Positions 37,310-46,325 of a stretch of 64,000 bases of DNA are shown in pieces. Below the pieces are notes generated by a model. The model did not search any database and had not been told where the DNA came from. It saw only the letters and a list, made by a program, of their open reading frames with translations. This DNA comes from Pedococcus sp031456495 (GTDB lineage Bacteria; Actinomycetota; Actinomycetes; Actinomycetales; Dermatophilaceae), in the NCBI RefSeq assembly GCF_031456495.1, contig NZ_JAVDUW010000003.1:434001-498000 (forward strand), written 5' to 3'. Position 1 is the first letter of the stretch. The number at the start of each line of letters is the position of its first letter. The translations under genes and the position numbers were made by a program.

Positions 37310-39010
37310 TCAGGGCAGGTAGTACATCGGGTTCGGCAGCTTGACCGACCGGTCGGCGTGGCCGCCGATGAGGTCGCTGAACTGGTCCCCGAAGTTGGCC
37401 ACCACGTCGTAGCCGAGGTCGTCCTCGACGTGCTTGCGGACGGTCGACTTGTACTCGATGGTCGTGCAGCTCGGGTACGCCACGCAGTCCGACTTCGTCA
37501 CGTACGACGGCGGGGTCGAGCCGCTGACCCACTTGGTGAAGTAGGTCTCCGGCGTGAAGCCCTGGTACCCGACCTTGGCGAGGTTCGCCAGGGTCGCGTC
37601 CTTCTGGGTGTCGTTGCGACCGGTGAGGCCGACGAGCGTGCAGCCGGCCTGCGCGGCCGCGTTGACGAGGTCGACCATGCCCGGCGTCGCCGGGAACTTG
37701 CCCTCGTTGACCCAGGGCGCCTGGGCGGCCGGGGTGAAGACGAACTTCATGTCACCGACCTCCATGTTGTAGCCCCACAGGGTGGTGTCGTCGGCGTCGA
37801 GCACGACCGCCGGCTTGCGGCCCTCCTGGGACTCCGTGGCGCAGGTCTGCAGCAGGCGCGTGCGCTGCTGCTTCTCGATCGTGGCCATCTCGGAGATGTA
37901 GCGCGACGAGGTCGTGGCCGCGGTGCCGGTGCCCTTCGGGTCGCCGTAGTAGGCGTAGATGGTCTTCTTCACCGAGTCGATGTTGGGGATGCCCTCGCCG
38001 CCCTGGGTCAGGCCGCTCGAGCCGTCCGGCTCCATGGTGAAGTGCGTGCGCGGCGCGAGCCACGGCTCCTTGACGCCGGGCAGGTCCGGCGACGGCAGGT
38101 AGTACGTCGGGTTCGGCAGCTTGAGGTAGTGGTCGGCGTAGCCGCCCTGCAGGTCGGAGAACTGGTCGCCGACGTTGAGGGCGATGTCGTAGCCGAGGTC
38201 CTGCTCGATGTGCTTGCGCGTGCCCGCCTTGTACTCGACGGTCGTGCAGGTCGTCACGGCCGCACAGGTGAGGTAGGCCGGCGGCGTCGTCCCTGAGTTG
38301 AACTTGGTGAAGTACCTGTCCGCGGTGAAGGCGGTGTAGCCGACCTTGGCGAGGTTGCCGAGCGTGTGCGCCTTCTGGCTGTCGCTGCGGCCGGTGAGCC
38401 CGAAGACCGTGAAGCCCATGGCCTGCGCGTCGTTGACGAAGTCGACCATGCCGGGTACGGCGGGCATCTTCTCCCCGTCGACCCACGGGGCCTGCGCTTG
38501 GGGGGTGAACACGAACTTCATGTCCCCCACCTCCATCTGGTAGGTCCACAGCGTCGTGTCGTCGGCGTCGAACACGATGGCCGGCTTCTCGTGGTGGCGC
38601 TTCGCGTCGGCGAGCAGGCGCGGCAGCTGCTGGCGCTCCCGGGCGAGGATGCCGGCCATCTCGCGCACGTAGGGCGAGTCGGTCGGGTTCGCGGCGCCGG
38701 TGCCCTTGGGGTCGCCGTAGTAGGCGTAGATGGTCTTCTTCACCGAGTCGATGTTGGGGATGCCCTCACCGCTGGTCGTGTAGCCGCTGGACCCGTCGTC
38801 CTTCATCGTGAAGTGGGTGCGGGGCGCGAGCCGCTGGTCGCGACGGTCCTGCCGCCCGTGGTGGTCGTCCGTGCCGTGGGCGCTGGCGGGGGCCGCGACC
38901 GAGACGGCGGCGGCGGCCAGGGCCAGGGTCGCGACGCCTGCGACCACCGCCCCTCGCCGGGTGCGGGGTGCGGTCGAGCCGACCCCTTCGTGCTGGGTGG
39001 GTCGACTCAT
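37310..39010 (-). CDS. Secreted HAD acid phosphatase with two tandem catalytic domains
   Basis: The 566-residue protein has an N-terminal signal sequence with twin arginines (RTRRGAVVAG, then a hydrophobic Ala/Val segment ending ASAHG) and two near-identical class-B-type HAD domains, about residues 58-300 and 318-566. Each has LAPRTHFTM, GEGIPNIDSVKKTIYAYYGDP, the nucleophile motif DADDTTLW, and a distal GDQFSDL metal site. Both copies look catalytically complete, and each has a cysteine pair. Single-domain relatives are about 250-280 residues, so this is an internal duplication. Export could be Tat or Sec. Confidence 0.85.
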   Translation of the reverse strand: MSRPTQHEGVGSTAPRTRRGAVVAGVATLALAAAAVSVAAPASAHGTDDHHGRQDRRDQRLAPRTHFTMKDDGSSGYTTSGEGIPNIDSVKKTIYAYYGDPKGTGAANPTDSPYVREMAGILARERQQLPRLLADAKRHHEKPAIVFDADDTTLWTYQMEVGDMKFVFTPQAQAPWVDGEKMPAVPGMVDFVNDAQAMGFTVFGLTGRSDSQKAHTLGNLAKVGYTAFTADRYFTKFNSGTTPPAYLTCAAVTTCTTVEYKAGTRKHIEQDLGYDIALNVGDQFSDLQGGYADHYLKLPNPTYYLPSPDLPGVKEPWLAPRTHFTMEPDGSSGLTQGGEGIPNIDSVKKTIYAYYGDPKGTGTAATTSSRYISEMATIEKQQRTRLLQTCATESQEGRKPAVVLDADDTTLWGYNMEVGDMKFVFTPAAQAPWVNEGKFPATPGMVDLVNAAAQAGCTLVGLTGRNDTQKDATLANLAKVGYQGFTPETYFTKWVSGSTPPSYVTKSDCVAYPSCTTIEYKSTVRKHVEDDLGYDVVANFGDQFSDLIGGHADRSVKLPNPMYYLP

Positions 39011-39084
39011 GTGACGAGCTCCTGACGGTCGCGCGGAGAGGGGTGACCGCGGGAGGCTACGCAACCCGCTGACGTGGGCGGAAG

Positions 39085-39096
39085 TGACATTTGTCA
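39085..39096. promoter_or_regulatory. 12-bp palindrome between the phosphatase and GNAT genes
   Basis: TGACA-TT-TGTCA is a perfect dyad in the 106-bp divergent gap. On the phosphatase side a TAGCCT box (39054-39059, minus strand) could be the -10. On the other side CACACT (39104-39109) lies 7 nt before the GNAT ATG. The dyad sits upstream of both and may be a shared operator. Confidence 0.45.
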
Positions 39097-39116
39097 TGGG
39101 TGGCACACTCGCCTCC

Positions 39117-39644
39117 ATGGCCCCCGCTCCCCCGCTCCCCTCCCCTGCCGACGGCGTCCTGCGTCCCCTGACCGAGGCGGACGTCCCGGCTGTGCTGCAC
39201 CTCAACGCCACGCACGTCGAGCTGCTCTCCCCGCTGGACGAGGCGAGGCTCGAGCGGCTGGTCGGGTGGAGCGAGCGCGCCGACGTCATCACGGCGGACG
39301 AGCAGGTCGCGGGCTTCGTCCTCACCTTCGGCCCGGGCAGCGACTACGACTCGGAGAACTACCGCTGGTTCGCCCAGCGCTACGGCGCCGGCTTCCTCTA
39401 CCTCGACCGCATCGTCGTGGACGACCGGTTCCGCCGGCGCGGCCTGGCTTCGCGCGTCTACGACCTCGTCGAGGCGCGGGCCGCCGACGCGGGGCGGCTG
39501 GCCCTCGAGGTGAACGTCGACCCGCCGAACGAGCCGTCCCTGGCGTTCCACCGGGCACGCGGCTTCGTCGAGGTGGGCACCCTCGGTCCTCAGGGCCACC
39601 AGGTCGGGCTCATGGTCAAGGAGCTCGCGGCGGGCCAGGCCTGA
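39117..39644 (+). CDS. GNAT family N-acetyltransferase
   Basis: The 175-residue protein has a GNAT fold: VLRPLTEADVPAVLHLN, the core strand LYLDRIVVDDRFRRRGLASRVYDLV with the acetyl-CoA loop RRRGLA, and SLAFHRARGFVEVG near the end. The substrate is unknown. The ATG at 39117 lies 7 nt after CACACT, suggesting a leaderless mRNA; in-frame ATGs at 39084 and 39096 are alternatives. It is divergent from the tandem phosphatase. Confidence 0.82.
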   Translation: MAPAPPLPSPADGVLRPLTEADVPAVLHLNATHVELLSPLDEARLERLVGWSERADVITADEQVAGFVLTFGPGSDYDSENYRWFAQRYGAGFLYLDRIVVDDRFRRRGLASRVYDLVEARAADAGRLALEVNVDPPNEPSLAFHRARGFVEVGTLGPQGHQVGLMVKELAAGQA

Positions 39645-39716
39645 CCGACCGGTCGACCCCCTCTCGACCAAACGCAGGAGACGCAATCCGTGCAGGTCGG
39701 GCTAGGGTCGTGGAGG

Positions 39717-41144
39717 ATGGCAGTTCGTCCGCCGGGGGTCCGGCGGCAGGGGTGGACAGGACGAGACGTGGCGCTGTTGGGACGCGCCGGCCTCGCGGCA
39801 GCAGCACTCGCGGCCGTGGCGCTGGCAGGAGCAGCACCGGCACACGCCTCCCCGTCAGTCACATCGACCACAGTCGTCACACCCGCCACGACCCCCACCG
39901 GTGCGACCAGCCCCACGACCGGCCCGACCGGCACGGTCACGACGCCGGCCTCCGGGCCGACGGTGGGCACGGGCGACGTCACCGGCAGGGCCACCGCCAC
40001 CCCCGGTGCCGCCGGTGAGCGGACCCTCAGCCCCGCTGACGTCGCCGCCCAGATCGCCAAGGCCGACGCACTGACCGCGGACCTCGGCCGCACCAACGCC
40101 GGGATCGCCGCGGCGGCCGAGAAGCTGTCTCGCCTGGCCGTCCAGGCCAACGCGCTGCTGCAGCAGTACTCCGAGGCCACGACGCAGGAGCGCGCCGCGC
40201 GTGACGAGGCTGCCCGCGACGTCGCGCTGTACCAGCGCCTCAGCAGCCAGATGGGCCAGGACCGCCGCGCCCTCGCCCAGTGGGCCTACCTCGCGTATGC
40301 CGGGACCGGCGGCACCATCACGGACGTGGGCGCGCTGCTCGACACCTTGGGCGAGCCGCCGGCCGAGGCCAGCGACAGTGCCGCCCAGCTGTCCTACCTG
40401 AGCGACCTGAGGGCTGGGGCGTTCGCGCGCGTGCAGAACCAGACCGAGCTGCAGCGCTCGGTCGCCGTCAGCGCTGTCGAGGCCAGCACCCGGGCCACGG
40501 AGGCGGCGGCAGCCGCCAAGACGGCCAAGGACCAGCTCGACGTGGTCATCGCCGAGCAGAAGTCCCAGCTCGAGACGACCCGGGCCCTGCATGCACAGCA
40601 GGTGTCGAAGGCGGGCCCGGTGGCGGGGCTGCTGCTCGGCAGCGGCGACCCGGCGGCGGTCGACGCGTTCAAGCGGCTGCGCAAGGCGCTCGTCGTCCCG
40701 GGGGTGTCGGCGGACGGCTCGGTGAAGCCGTGCAGCACCAACGAGAACGACTACCCCAACGGGCAGATCCCCGCGGCCGGCCTGTGCCCGCTCGTGGGCG
40801 ACCCCAGCCAGAGCCTGCGGCCGAGCGCCGCGGCCGCGTTCAACGAGATGAGCCTCGCGTACCAGAAGGACACGGGGAAGCCGCTGTGCATCACCGACTC
40901 CTACCGGTCGTATGCCGAGCAGGTGGCGGTCAAGGCGAGCCGCGGGAAGTGGGCGGCCGAGCCCGGCACGAGCGAGCACGGTCTGGGCCACGCCGTGGAC
41001 CTGTGCGGCGGCGTCGAGGACTTCGGCAACCCGGCCCACCTGTGGATGGTGCAGAACGCCCCCCTCTACGGCTGGTTCCACCCCGACTGGGCCGAGCCGC
41101 AGGGTGCGCTGCCCGAGCCGTGGCACTGGGAGTTCGCGGGCTGA
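39717..41144 (+). CDS. Secreted M15 family D-alanyl-D-alanine carboxypeptidase
   Basis: The 475-residue protein has a signal peptide (hydrophobic residues about 20-40, cleavage after AHA), a Thr/Pro/Gly linker, a long coiled coil (about 100-280) and a C-terminal VanY-type peptidase domain. Zinc-site motifs are SEHGLGHAVDLC and the final EPWHWEF. It trims peptidoglycan peptides. The coiled coil recalls NlpC/P60 hydrolases held by partners such as FtsX. The start at 39717 is favoured by TAGGGT 8 nt upstream; a GTG at 39690 with AGGAG is the alternative. Confidence 0.85.
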   Translation: MAVRPPGVRRQGWTGRDVALLGRAGLAAAALAAVALAGAAPAHASPSVTSTTVVTPATTPTGATSPTTGPTGTVTTPASGPTVGTGDVTGRATATPGAAGERTLSPADVAAQIAKADALTADLGRTNAGIAAAAEKLSRLAVQANALLQQYSEATTQERAARDEAARDVALYQRLSSQMGQDRRALAQWAYLAYAGTGGTITDVGALLDTLGEPPAEASDSAAQLSYLSDLRAGAFARVQNQTELQRSVAVSAVEASTRATEAAAAAKTAKDQLDVVIAEQKSQLETTRALHAQQVSKAGPVAGLLLGSGDPAAVDAFKRLRKALVVPGVSADGSVKPCSTNENDYPNGQIPAAGLCPLVGDPSQSLRPSAAAAFNEMSLAYQKDTGKPLCITDSYRSYAEQVAVKASRGKWAAEPGTSEHGLGHAVDLCGGVEDFGNPAHLWMVQNAPLYGWFHPDWAEPQGALPEPWHWEFAG

Positions 41145-41223
41145 CCTGCGGGGTGCGACGCGCCCGCGGGGTCTGGGTACCAATACGCATGGTCGCGCCG
41201 ACCCGCTGTGCCACCCTTCACGC

Positions 41224-42786
41224 ATGACGACACAGGCGTCCGCCCCGGACGCGCTCTACGCGGACACCGACCGGTACAAGCGCCCCTGGTACTGGTACGA
41301 CTGGGCCAACTCCGCGTTCGTCACGACCGTCGGCACGGTGCTGTTCGGGCCCTACCTGACCACCGTCGCGAAGAAGGCCGCGTGCCCCGACCAGGACACC
41401 GACCTGCGGTGTGCCACGAACCTGCACGTCGTCCCCGCTGCCGCCGACCTACCGGGCTGGGTCTGGCGAGGAGCGCTGGTCCTGACCGTCCTGGGCCTCC
41501 TGCTCCTGGTCGCCGGCGTGGCGCAGCTCGTGCGCGACCGCCCCGCTCCCCTGCCGTTCGGAGTCCCCCTCGGGGCCGCCGGGCTCGGCGCTGTGCTCCT
41601 GGTGCTCACCGCCCCGCTCGACCCGGGCTCGGTCGCCTCGTACACCGTGACCCTGTCGACCATCCTGTCCGCGGTCCTGCTGGTCCTCGTCGGCGCCGTC
41701 GCCGACCGGACGCCGCGCCCCGCGCGGCTCCTCGGCGGGTTCGCCTGGACCGGCGCGCTGGCGGCGTCGCTGCTGTTCTTCCTCGACGGCCAGAACTGGC
41801 GCTTCGGTGCAGGCATGATGATCCTCGCGACGATCGCCCTCGGGTCCTCGCTCGTCGTCTACGACGCCATCCTGTGCCGCATCGCCAGCCCCGACGACCG
41901 TGACGCGGTCTCGTCCAAGGGGTGGGCGCTGGGCTACCTCGGCGGCGGCCTGCTGCTCGCCCTCAACCTGCTCATCGTCTCGGCACCCGGCCTCATCGGC
42001 GTTGACAAGGGCACCGCCGTCCGGATCAGCCTGCTGTCGGCCGGCCTGTGGTGGGGCCTGTTCACGATCATCCCGGTCAAGGGCCTGTGGGACCTGCGCG
42101 GCGCCGGGATCCGAGGGAACGACGTGCCGACGGCGGGCATCGTCCGTGGCAGCTGGGTGCAGCTCGGCCACACCTTCCGCGACATGCGGGCCTTCCCGCA
42201 GACGCTGCTGTTCCTGGCCGCCTACCTGTTCTTCAACGACGGCATCCAGACCGTCATCACCTCGAGCAGCCTGTACGGCGCCGAGCAGCTGAAGTTCGAG
42301 CAGAGCCAGCTGATCGCCCTCATCCTGCTCGTGCAGTTCGTCGCCTTCGGCGGCGCCCTGCTGTTCGGCCGGCTCGCCCGCAGCTACGGCGCGTGGCGGA
42401 CCGTCCTGGGGTCGCTCGTCGCCTGGTCGCTCATCGTCGTGGCAGCGTTCTTCCTCCCCGCGAAGGCGTTCGTCCCGTTCATCGCCCTGGGCGTGCTCAT
42501 CGGCATCGTCCTGGGCGGTAGCCAGGCGCTGAGCCGGTCCCTCTTCAGCCAGCTGGTGCCCAAGGCGCGGGAGGCCGAGTTCTTCGCCTTCTACCAGGCC
42601 ATGGAGCGTGGGACGTCGTGGTTCGGGACGCTGCTGTTCGGCCTGGTGCACCAGGTCACCGGGTCCTACCGCCCGGCGATCGTTGCTCTCATCGTCTTCT
42701 TCGTGGCCGGGTTCGTGCTCCTGCGGCGGGTCGACGTGCGCCAGGGCATCCTCGACGCCGGCAACGAGGTGCCGCAGGTCGTGTGA
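41224..42786 (+). CDS. MFS transporter, Atg22/UMF1 type
   Basis: The 520-residue membrane protein has about 12 helices and the UMF1/Atg22 entry motif WYWYDWANSAFVTTV near residue 22, with FFNDGIQTVITSSSLYG in the second half. Relatives export or recycle amino acids or are of unknown substrate. An extra periplasmic loop with two cysteines (residues about 52-65) follows helix 1. The ATG lies 6 nt after CACCCT, probably leaderless. Confidence 0.85.
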   Translation: MTTQASAPDALYADTDRYKRPWYWYDWANSAFVTTVGTVLFGPYLTTVAKKAACPDQDTDLRCATNLHVVPAAADLPGWVWRGALVLTVLGLLLLVAGVAQLVRDRPAPLPFGVPLGAAGLGAVLLVLTAPLDPGSVASYTVTLSTILSAVLLVLVGAVADRTPRPARLLGGFAWTGALAASLLFFLDGQNWRFGAGMMILATIALGSSLVVYDAILCRIASPDDRDAVSSKGWALGYLGGGLLLALNLLIVSAPGLIGVDKGTAVRISLLSAGLWWGLFTIIPVKGLWDLRGAGIRGNDVPTAGIVRGSWVQLGHTFRDMRAFPQTLLFLAAYLFFNDGIQTVITSSSLYGAEQLKFEQSQLIALILLVQFVAFGGALLFGRLARSYGAWRTVLGSLVAWSLIVVAAFFLPAKAFVPFIALGVLIGIVLGGSQALSRSLFSQLVPKAREAEFFAFYQAMERGTSWFGTLLFGLVHQVTGSYRPAIVALIVFFVAGFVLLRRVDVRQGILDAGNEVPQVV

Positions 42787-42846
42787 TCTGCGTCACAGCA
42801 GCCAACGTACAGGCGTCCCAGTCCGTCCCCAGGGGTAGACGCAGCC

Positions 42847-42873
42847 GGAACATTCGGCCGATCCGCGGCGTTG
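42847..42873 (+). promoter_or_regulatory. SigR/SigH-type oxidative-stress promoter of rbpA
   Basis: GGAAC (42847-42851), an 18-nt spacer and GTTG (42870-42873) match the GGAAY-N18-GTT consensus of actinobacterial SigR/SigH promoters. rbpA is a known SigR target in Streptomyces. The predicted leader is about 65 nt. The match is seen; use by a SigR homologue is inferred. Confidence 0.7.
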
Positions 42874-42944
42874 ACGACAACGAATCCCGGGAGCCCCGAC
42901 CGAATCCGAGCGGGCAGGGACACCATACGTTGGGAGAACCCCTC

Positions 42945-43304
42945 ATGGCAGAACGCACCCTCCGCGGCAGCCGGATGGTCTCGCACAGCCTGGAGACCGA
43001 CGAGCACGTCGTGCCTAGCGAACGGCAGATCACCGCGTACGTGTGCCCCTTGGGGCACCGCACCGAGCTCCCCTTCTCGATCGAGGCCGAGATCCCGCCC
43101 ACCTGGGAGTGCCGGTGCGGCGAGGAGGCCCGGCTGGTCGACGGCCCGGAGCCCGAGCACAAGCCGGTCAAGCACCAGCGCACGCACTGGGACATGCTCC
43201 TGGAGCGCCGCAGCATCCCCGAGCTCGAGGAGCTGCTCGAGGAGCGGCTGACCCTGCTGCGCGAGTCGCGTGGCGAGAAGCCGCGCCGCAAGCGCACCGC
43301 CTGA
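42945..43304 (+). CDS. rbpA: RNA polymerase-binding protein RbpA
   Basis: The 119-residue protein has the RbpA architecture: an N-terminal tail (LRGSRMVSHSLETDEHVVPSE, split as LRGSRMVSHSL and ETDEHVVPSE), the core YVCPLGHRTELPFSIEAEIPPTWECRCG and a C-terminal sigma-interaction helix (THWDMLLERRSIPELEELL). It stabilises open complexes with the primary sigma factor. GGGAG lies 8 nt upstream of the ATG. A SigR-type promoter precedes it. Confidence 0.96.
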   Translation: MAERTLRGSRMVSHSLETDEHVVPSERQITAYVCPLGHRTELPFSIEAEIPPTWECRCGEEARLVDGPEPEHKPVKHQRTHWDMLLERRSIPELEELLEERLTLLRESRGEKPRRKRTA

Positions 43305-43316
43305 CCTCAGACAGGA

Positions 43317-43351
43317 CGAAGGCCGCGTCCCTTTCGGGGACGCGGCCTTCG
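43317..43351. terminator. Terminator between rbpA and fxsA
   Basis: A 15-bp perfect stem (CGAAGGCCGCGTCCC with GGGACGCGGCCTTCG) encloses a 5-nt loop TTTCG. It starts 12 nt after the rbpA stop and ends 31 nt before the end of the convergent fxsA gene, so it can serve both. Confidence 0.85.
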
Positions 43352-43382
43352 CCATGTCTGTGCGGCCTCCGCCGGGCCGCGC

Positions 43383-43865
43383 TCAGAGCACCTGGCCCTC
43401 GATGACGTCCGGCGGCCCTCCCCCGCGCCCCCGACCGCCGAAGAAGCCGCGCAGCAGCCGGCGTGCGACGACGGCCTCGAGCGCCCGCCGCGCGAACGGC
43501 CGGGTCACCGGCAGGATCAGGACGAAGCCGACGACGTCGGTGAGGAACCCCGGCGAGAGCAGCAGCGTGCCCCCGACCAGCACGAGGGCCGCGTCGGCGA
43601 GCTGGCGGCTGGGCATCTGGCCGGTGTTCAGCGCGGTGACCAGTGCCCGCCAGGCACGGGCGCCCTCCCGGCGGACCAGCCACGCACCCAGCGCCGACTC
43701 GAGCAGCAGCAGGACGAGGGTCTGCCACCCGCCGATGACCTTGCCGACGGCGATGATCGTGGCGATCTCGAGGATCGGCACGACCAGCAGCAGGGCGAAC
43801 ACCACGGCGAGCCACCGCGGGCGGCGACGGCGGGCGCGCGGGGCGGGTCCTACAGCTGGTGCCAC
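43383..43865 (-). CDS. fxsA: FxsA family membrane protein
   Basis: The 160-residue protein has four hydrophobic segments with the FxsA signatures PILEIATIIAVGKVIGGWQTL, GAWLVRREGARAWRAL, and LLLSPGFLTDVVGFVLILP. FxsA in E. coli affects phage exclusion when overproduced; its normal role is unknown. The GTG overlaps the end of the mannosyltransferase gene by 16 bp, so it is the last gene of the lnt operon. The C-terminus is Arg/Gly-rich. Confidence 0.88.
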   Translation of the reverse strand: MAPAVGPAPRARRRRPRWLAVVFALLLVVPILEIATIIAVGKVIGGWQTLVLLLLESALGAWLVRREGARAWRALVTALNTGQMPSRQLADAALVLVGGTLLLSPGFLTDVVGFVLILPVTRPFARRALEAVVARRLLRGFFGGRGRGGGPPDVIEGQVL

Positions 43866-44623
43866 GTGGCCTCCCTGCGGCGCAGCCGGCGCAGCTGGTC
43901 GGCGCGGTGGTGCACACCCCACACGGTGATGCGCTGCAGCGACTCGCGCATGATGTCGCCGCTCATCTTGGAGTCGCCCAGCTCGCGCTCGACGAAGGTG
44001 ATGGGCACCTCCACGACCCGCATGCCGAGCGCGACGGCCCGGCGGGTGAGGTCGGTCTGGAACGAGTAGCCCTGCGAGGCCACGTCGTGCAGGCCGATCT
44101 TGCGCAGGGCGTCGGCGGTGTAGACGCGGTAGCCGGCCGTCGCGTCGTTGACCGGCATGCCGAGCAGGACGCGGATGTAGAGGTTGCCGCCCACCGACAG
44201 CGCCTTGCGGTGCAGCGGCCAGTTGACGACCGAGCCACCCCGGACCCACCGGGACCCGATGACGAGGTCCGCGCCGTCCTGCACGGCGACGAGCAGGGCC
44301 GGCAGCTGCTCGGGCTGGTGCGAGCCGTCGGCGTCCATCTCCACGACGGCGTCGTAGCCGTGCTCGAGCGCCCAGGCGAACCCGGCGAGGTACGCGCGGC
44401 CCAGGCCCTCCTTGCCGGCTCGGTGCAGCACGTGCACGAGCGGGTCGGCGGCCGCGAGCTCGTCGGCCACCTGGCCGGTCCCGTCGGGCGAGTTGTCGTC
44501 CAGGACGAGGATCTCGGCCGCGGGGACGGACGCGCGCAGGCGCCGGACCACGACCGGCAGGTTCTCGCGCTCGTTGTAGGTGGGGATGCACACCAGCACC
44601 CGCTCGATCGTGCGGTCAGACAA
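43850..44623 (-). CDS. Polyprenol monophosphomannose synthase (family 2 glycosyltransferase)
   Basis: The 257-residue enzyme has GT2 motifs VCIPTYNERENLP, VLDDNSPDGTG, MDADGSHQPEQLP and SRWVRGGSVVNWP. It transfers mannose from GDP-mannose to polyprenol phosphate for lipoglycans and protein mannosylation. In Mycobacterium tuberculosis this domain is fused to Lnt (Ppm1); here the two are separate, overlapping genes. The TTG start (LSDRTIERV) lies 8 bp inside lnt with GAGAGG upstream; it is the least certain feature of the call. Confidence 0.85.
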   Translation of the reverse strand: MSDRTIERVLVCIPTYNERENLPVVVRRLRASVPAAEILVLDDNSPDGTGQVADELAAADPLVHVLHRAGKEGLGRAYLAGFAWALEHGYDAVVEMDADGSHQPEQLPALLVAVQDGADLVIGSRWVRGGSVVNWPLHRKALSVGGNLYIRVLLGMPVNDATAGYRVYTADALRKIGLHDVASQGYSFQTDLTRRAVALGMRVVEVPITFVERELGDSKMSGDIMRESLQRITVWGVHHRADQLRRLRRREATWHQL

Positions 44624-46325
44624 CGACGCGTTCCCTCTCGTGGTCGGCCGGCTCGGACGGGCCGGCGGCAGTGCGCCCGACCCTAGCGTTCCGGCGACCC
44701 AGCCACAGTCCCAACCCCAGCAGCAGCAGGGTGGCGAGCCCCGCGGCATACCCCGGCAGCGGTCCGATGCGGTCGGACGGGGTGACCTCCGTGCGCACGA
44801 CCGGCGAGCCGTACCGGGCCGCCTGCGTGAACAACGACGTCTTGTCGACGTACGTTCCGTCGGGGGCGATGAAGCCGCTCACGCCGACCGTGGAGACGTG
44901 GACGATCGAGCGACCGTGCTCGATCGCGCGGATCCGGCTGATCGCGAACTGCTGCTCGGACTCGGCGGTGAAGCCGAACGTCGCGTTGTTGGTCTGCACG
45001 GCCAGGACGCTGTCGCGCTTCCCGGGCTGCAGCGTCGAGTCCCGCATCAGGCCGTCGTAGGCGACCTCGAAGCAGATGGTCGGGACGATCCAGTAGGGGC
45101 GGCTCCCGCTGACCGGGACCTCGAACGCGCCGGGCCGGTCCCCCTTGGTGAAGTCGCGAGCGACCAGGTCGACCTTGTCGCTGAAGTTCCGGAAGAACGA
45201 GCGGTACGGGATGTACTCGGCGAACGGGACCGGGTGCTGCTTGACGTACCGCTGGGGCGCGCCCCCCTCGGGCCCGTAGAACAGCGAGGCGTTGGAGACG
45301 TAGCGGCCGGGACCGTCGAGGACCGCCCCGACCAGGACGGGGGCCTTGGCCGTCACGACCGCCAGCCGGATGTCGGCGGCGGCGTCGAGGTTCTCCAGCG
45401 GGTCGATGTCGGAGGAGTTCTCCGGCCAGACGACGAGCGTCGGCGGCGTCGTCTCGTGGGCCGTGGCCCGCACGGTCGCCTGCACGTGGTTGTCGAGCAC
45501 CTTGCGGCGCTCGGCGTTGAAGTCCAGGCCGGGCTTGGGGACGTTGCCCTGGACGAACAGGACCGAGACGCGCCGGCCGTCGGTGGGCGGGGTGGTGGCC
45601 ACGGCTGCCACCGCGGGCGCGGCGGCAGCAAGCACCAGCAGCGCGGGCAGCAGCCGGCCGGAGCGCGGACCGCGGTGGCGCGGGCGCCCCAGCCGGTGGG
45701 TCGCCTCGCGGCCCAGCACGTGCACGAGCACCCCGACGCAGGCGACCGCGAAGGTCAGCCCCGGCGCACCGGCATACCGGGCGAAGGGTGCCAGCGGGCT
45801 GTCCGCCTGGCTGAACGCGAGCCGGGCCCACGGGAAGCCGCCGAACGGGGTGGTGCCCCGCGCCCACTCCTGGAGCACCCAGGCGAGCGGGACGACGGCG
45901 TATGCCAGGGGCCGCCAGCGGGTGCCCAGCAGCGGGCGCTGCACGACCGCGGTGAGCAGGCACATCGCGGCGAGGTACAGCGACTCCAGGACGGCGAGGG
46001 CGACCCAGGGCAGGTTCCCGACGTACACGCCCGTCCAGGACAGGGTCGGCAGGAAGAAGCCGAGGCCGTGCGCCAGGCCCACCAGCGCGGCGAGCCGCCA
46101 CCGCGCGCCGAGCACGGCCGCCGACAGCAGCGCCACCCCCACCGGGGCCAGCCACCAGTGGTTCGAGGTCGGGAAGGCCTGTGCCGTGAGCAGGCCCGAC
46201 AGGACGGCGGCGAGGACCCGGGCCAGGGCGCGGGCGCGACGGACAGGCGACGGCACGCCACCACGGTAGGACACGGCACGACCCGCGCCGCCGTTGGGAC
46301 CAGCAGGGGGCTGGCTGGGTGCCAT
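44616..46325 (-). CDS. lnt: Apolipoprotein N-acyltransferase
   Basis: The 569-residue membrane enzyme adds the third acyl chain to lipoproteins. About six to seven helices (residues about 30-225) are followed by a nitrilase-like domain with the catalytic triad Glu (VVWPENSSD), Lys (RYVKQHPVPFAEYIPYR) and Cys (PTICFEVAYDG), and a final helix. The start is the ATG at 46325 (MAPSQPPAG); a GTG at 46331 is possible. It leads lnt-ppm-fxsA, all overlapping. Confidence 0.92.
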   Translation of the reverse strand: MAPSQPPAGPNGGAGRAVSYRGGVPSPVRRARALARVLAAVLSGLLTAQAFPTSNHWWLAPVGVALLSAAVLGARWRLAALVGLAHGLGFFLPTLSWTGVYVGNLPWVALAVLESLYLAAMCLLTAVVQRPLLGTRWRPLAYAVVPLAWVLQEWARGTTPFGGFPWARLAFSQADSPLAPFARYAGAPGLTFAVACVGVLVHVLGREATHRLGRPRHRGPRSGRLLPALLVLAAAAPAVAAVATTPPTDGRRVSVLFVQGNVPKPGLDFNAERRKVLDNHVQATVRATAHETTPPTLVVWPENSSDIDPLENLDAAADIRLAVVTAKAPVLVGAVLDGPGRYVSNASLFYGPEGGAPQRYVKQHPVPFAEYIPYRSFFRNFSDKVDLVARDFTKGDRPGAFEVPVSGSRPYWIVPTICFEVAYDGLMRDSTLQPGKRDSVLAVQTNNATFGFTAESEQQFAISRIRAIEHGRSIVHVSTVGVSGFIAPDGTYVDKTSLFTQAARYGSPVVRTEVTPSDRIGPLPGYAAGLATLLLLGLGLWLGRRNARVGRTAAGPSEPADHERERVVV

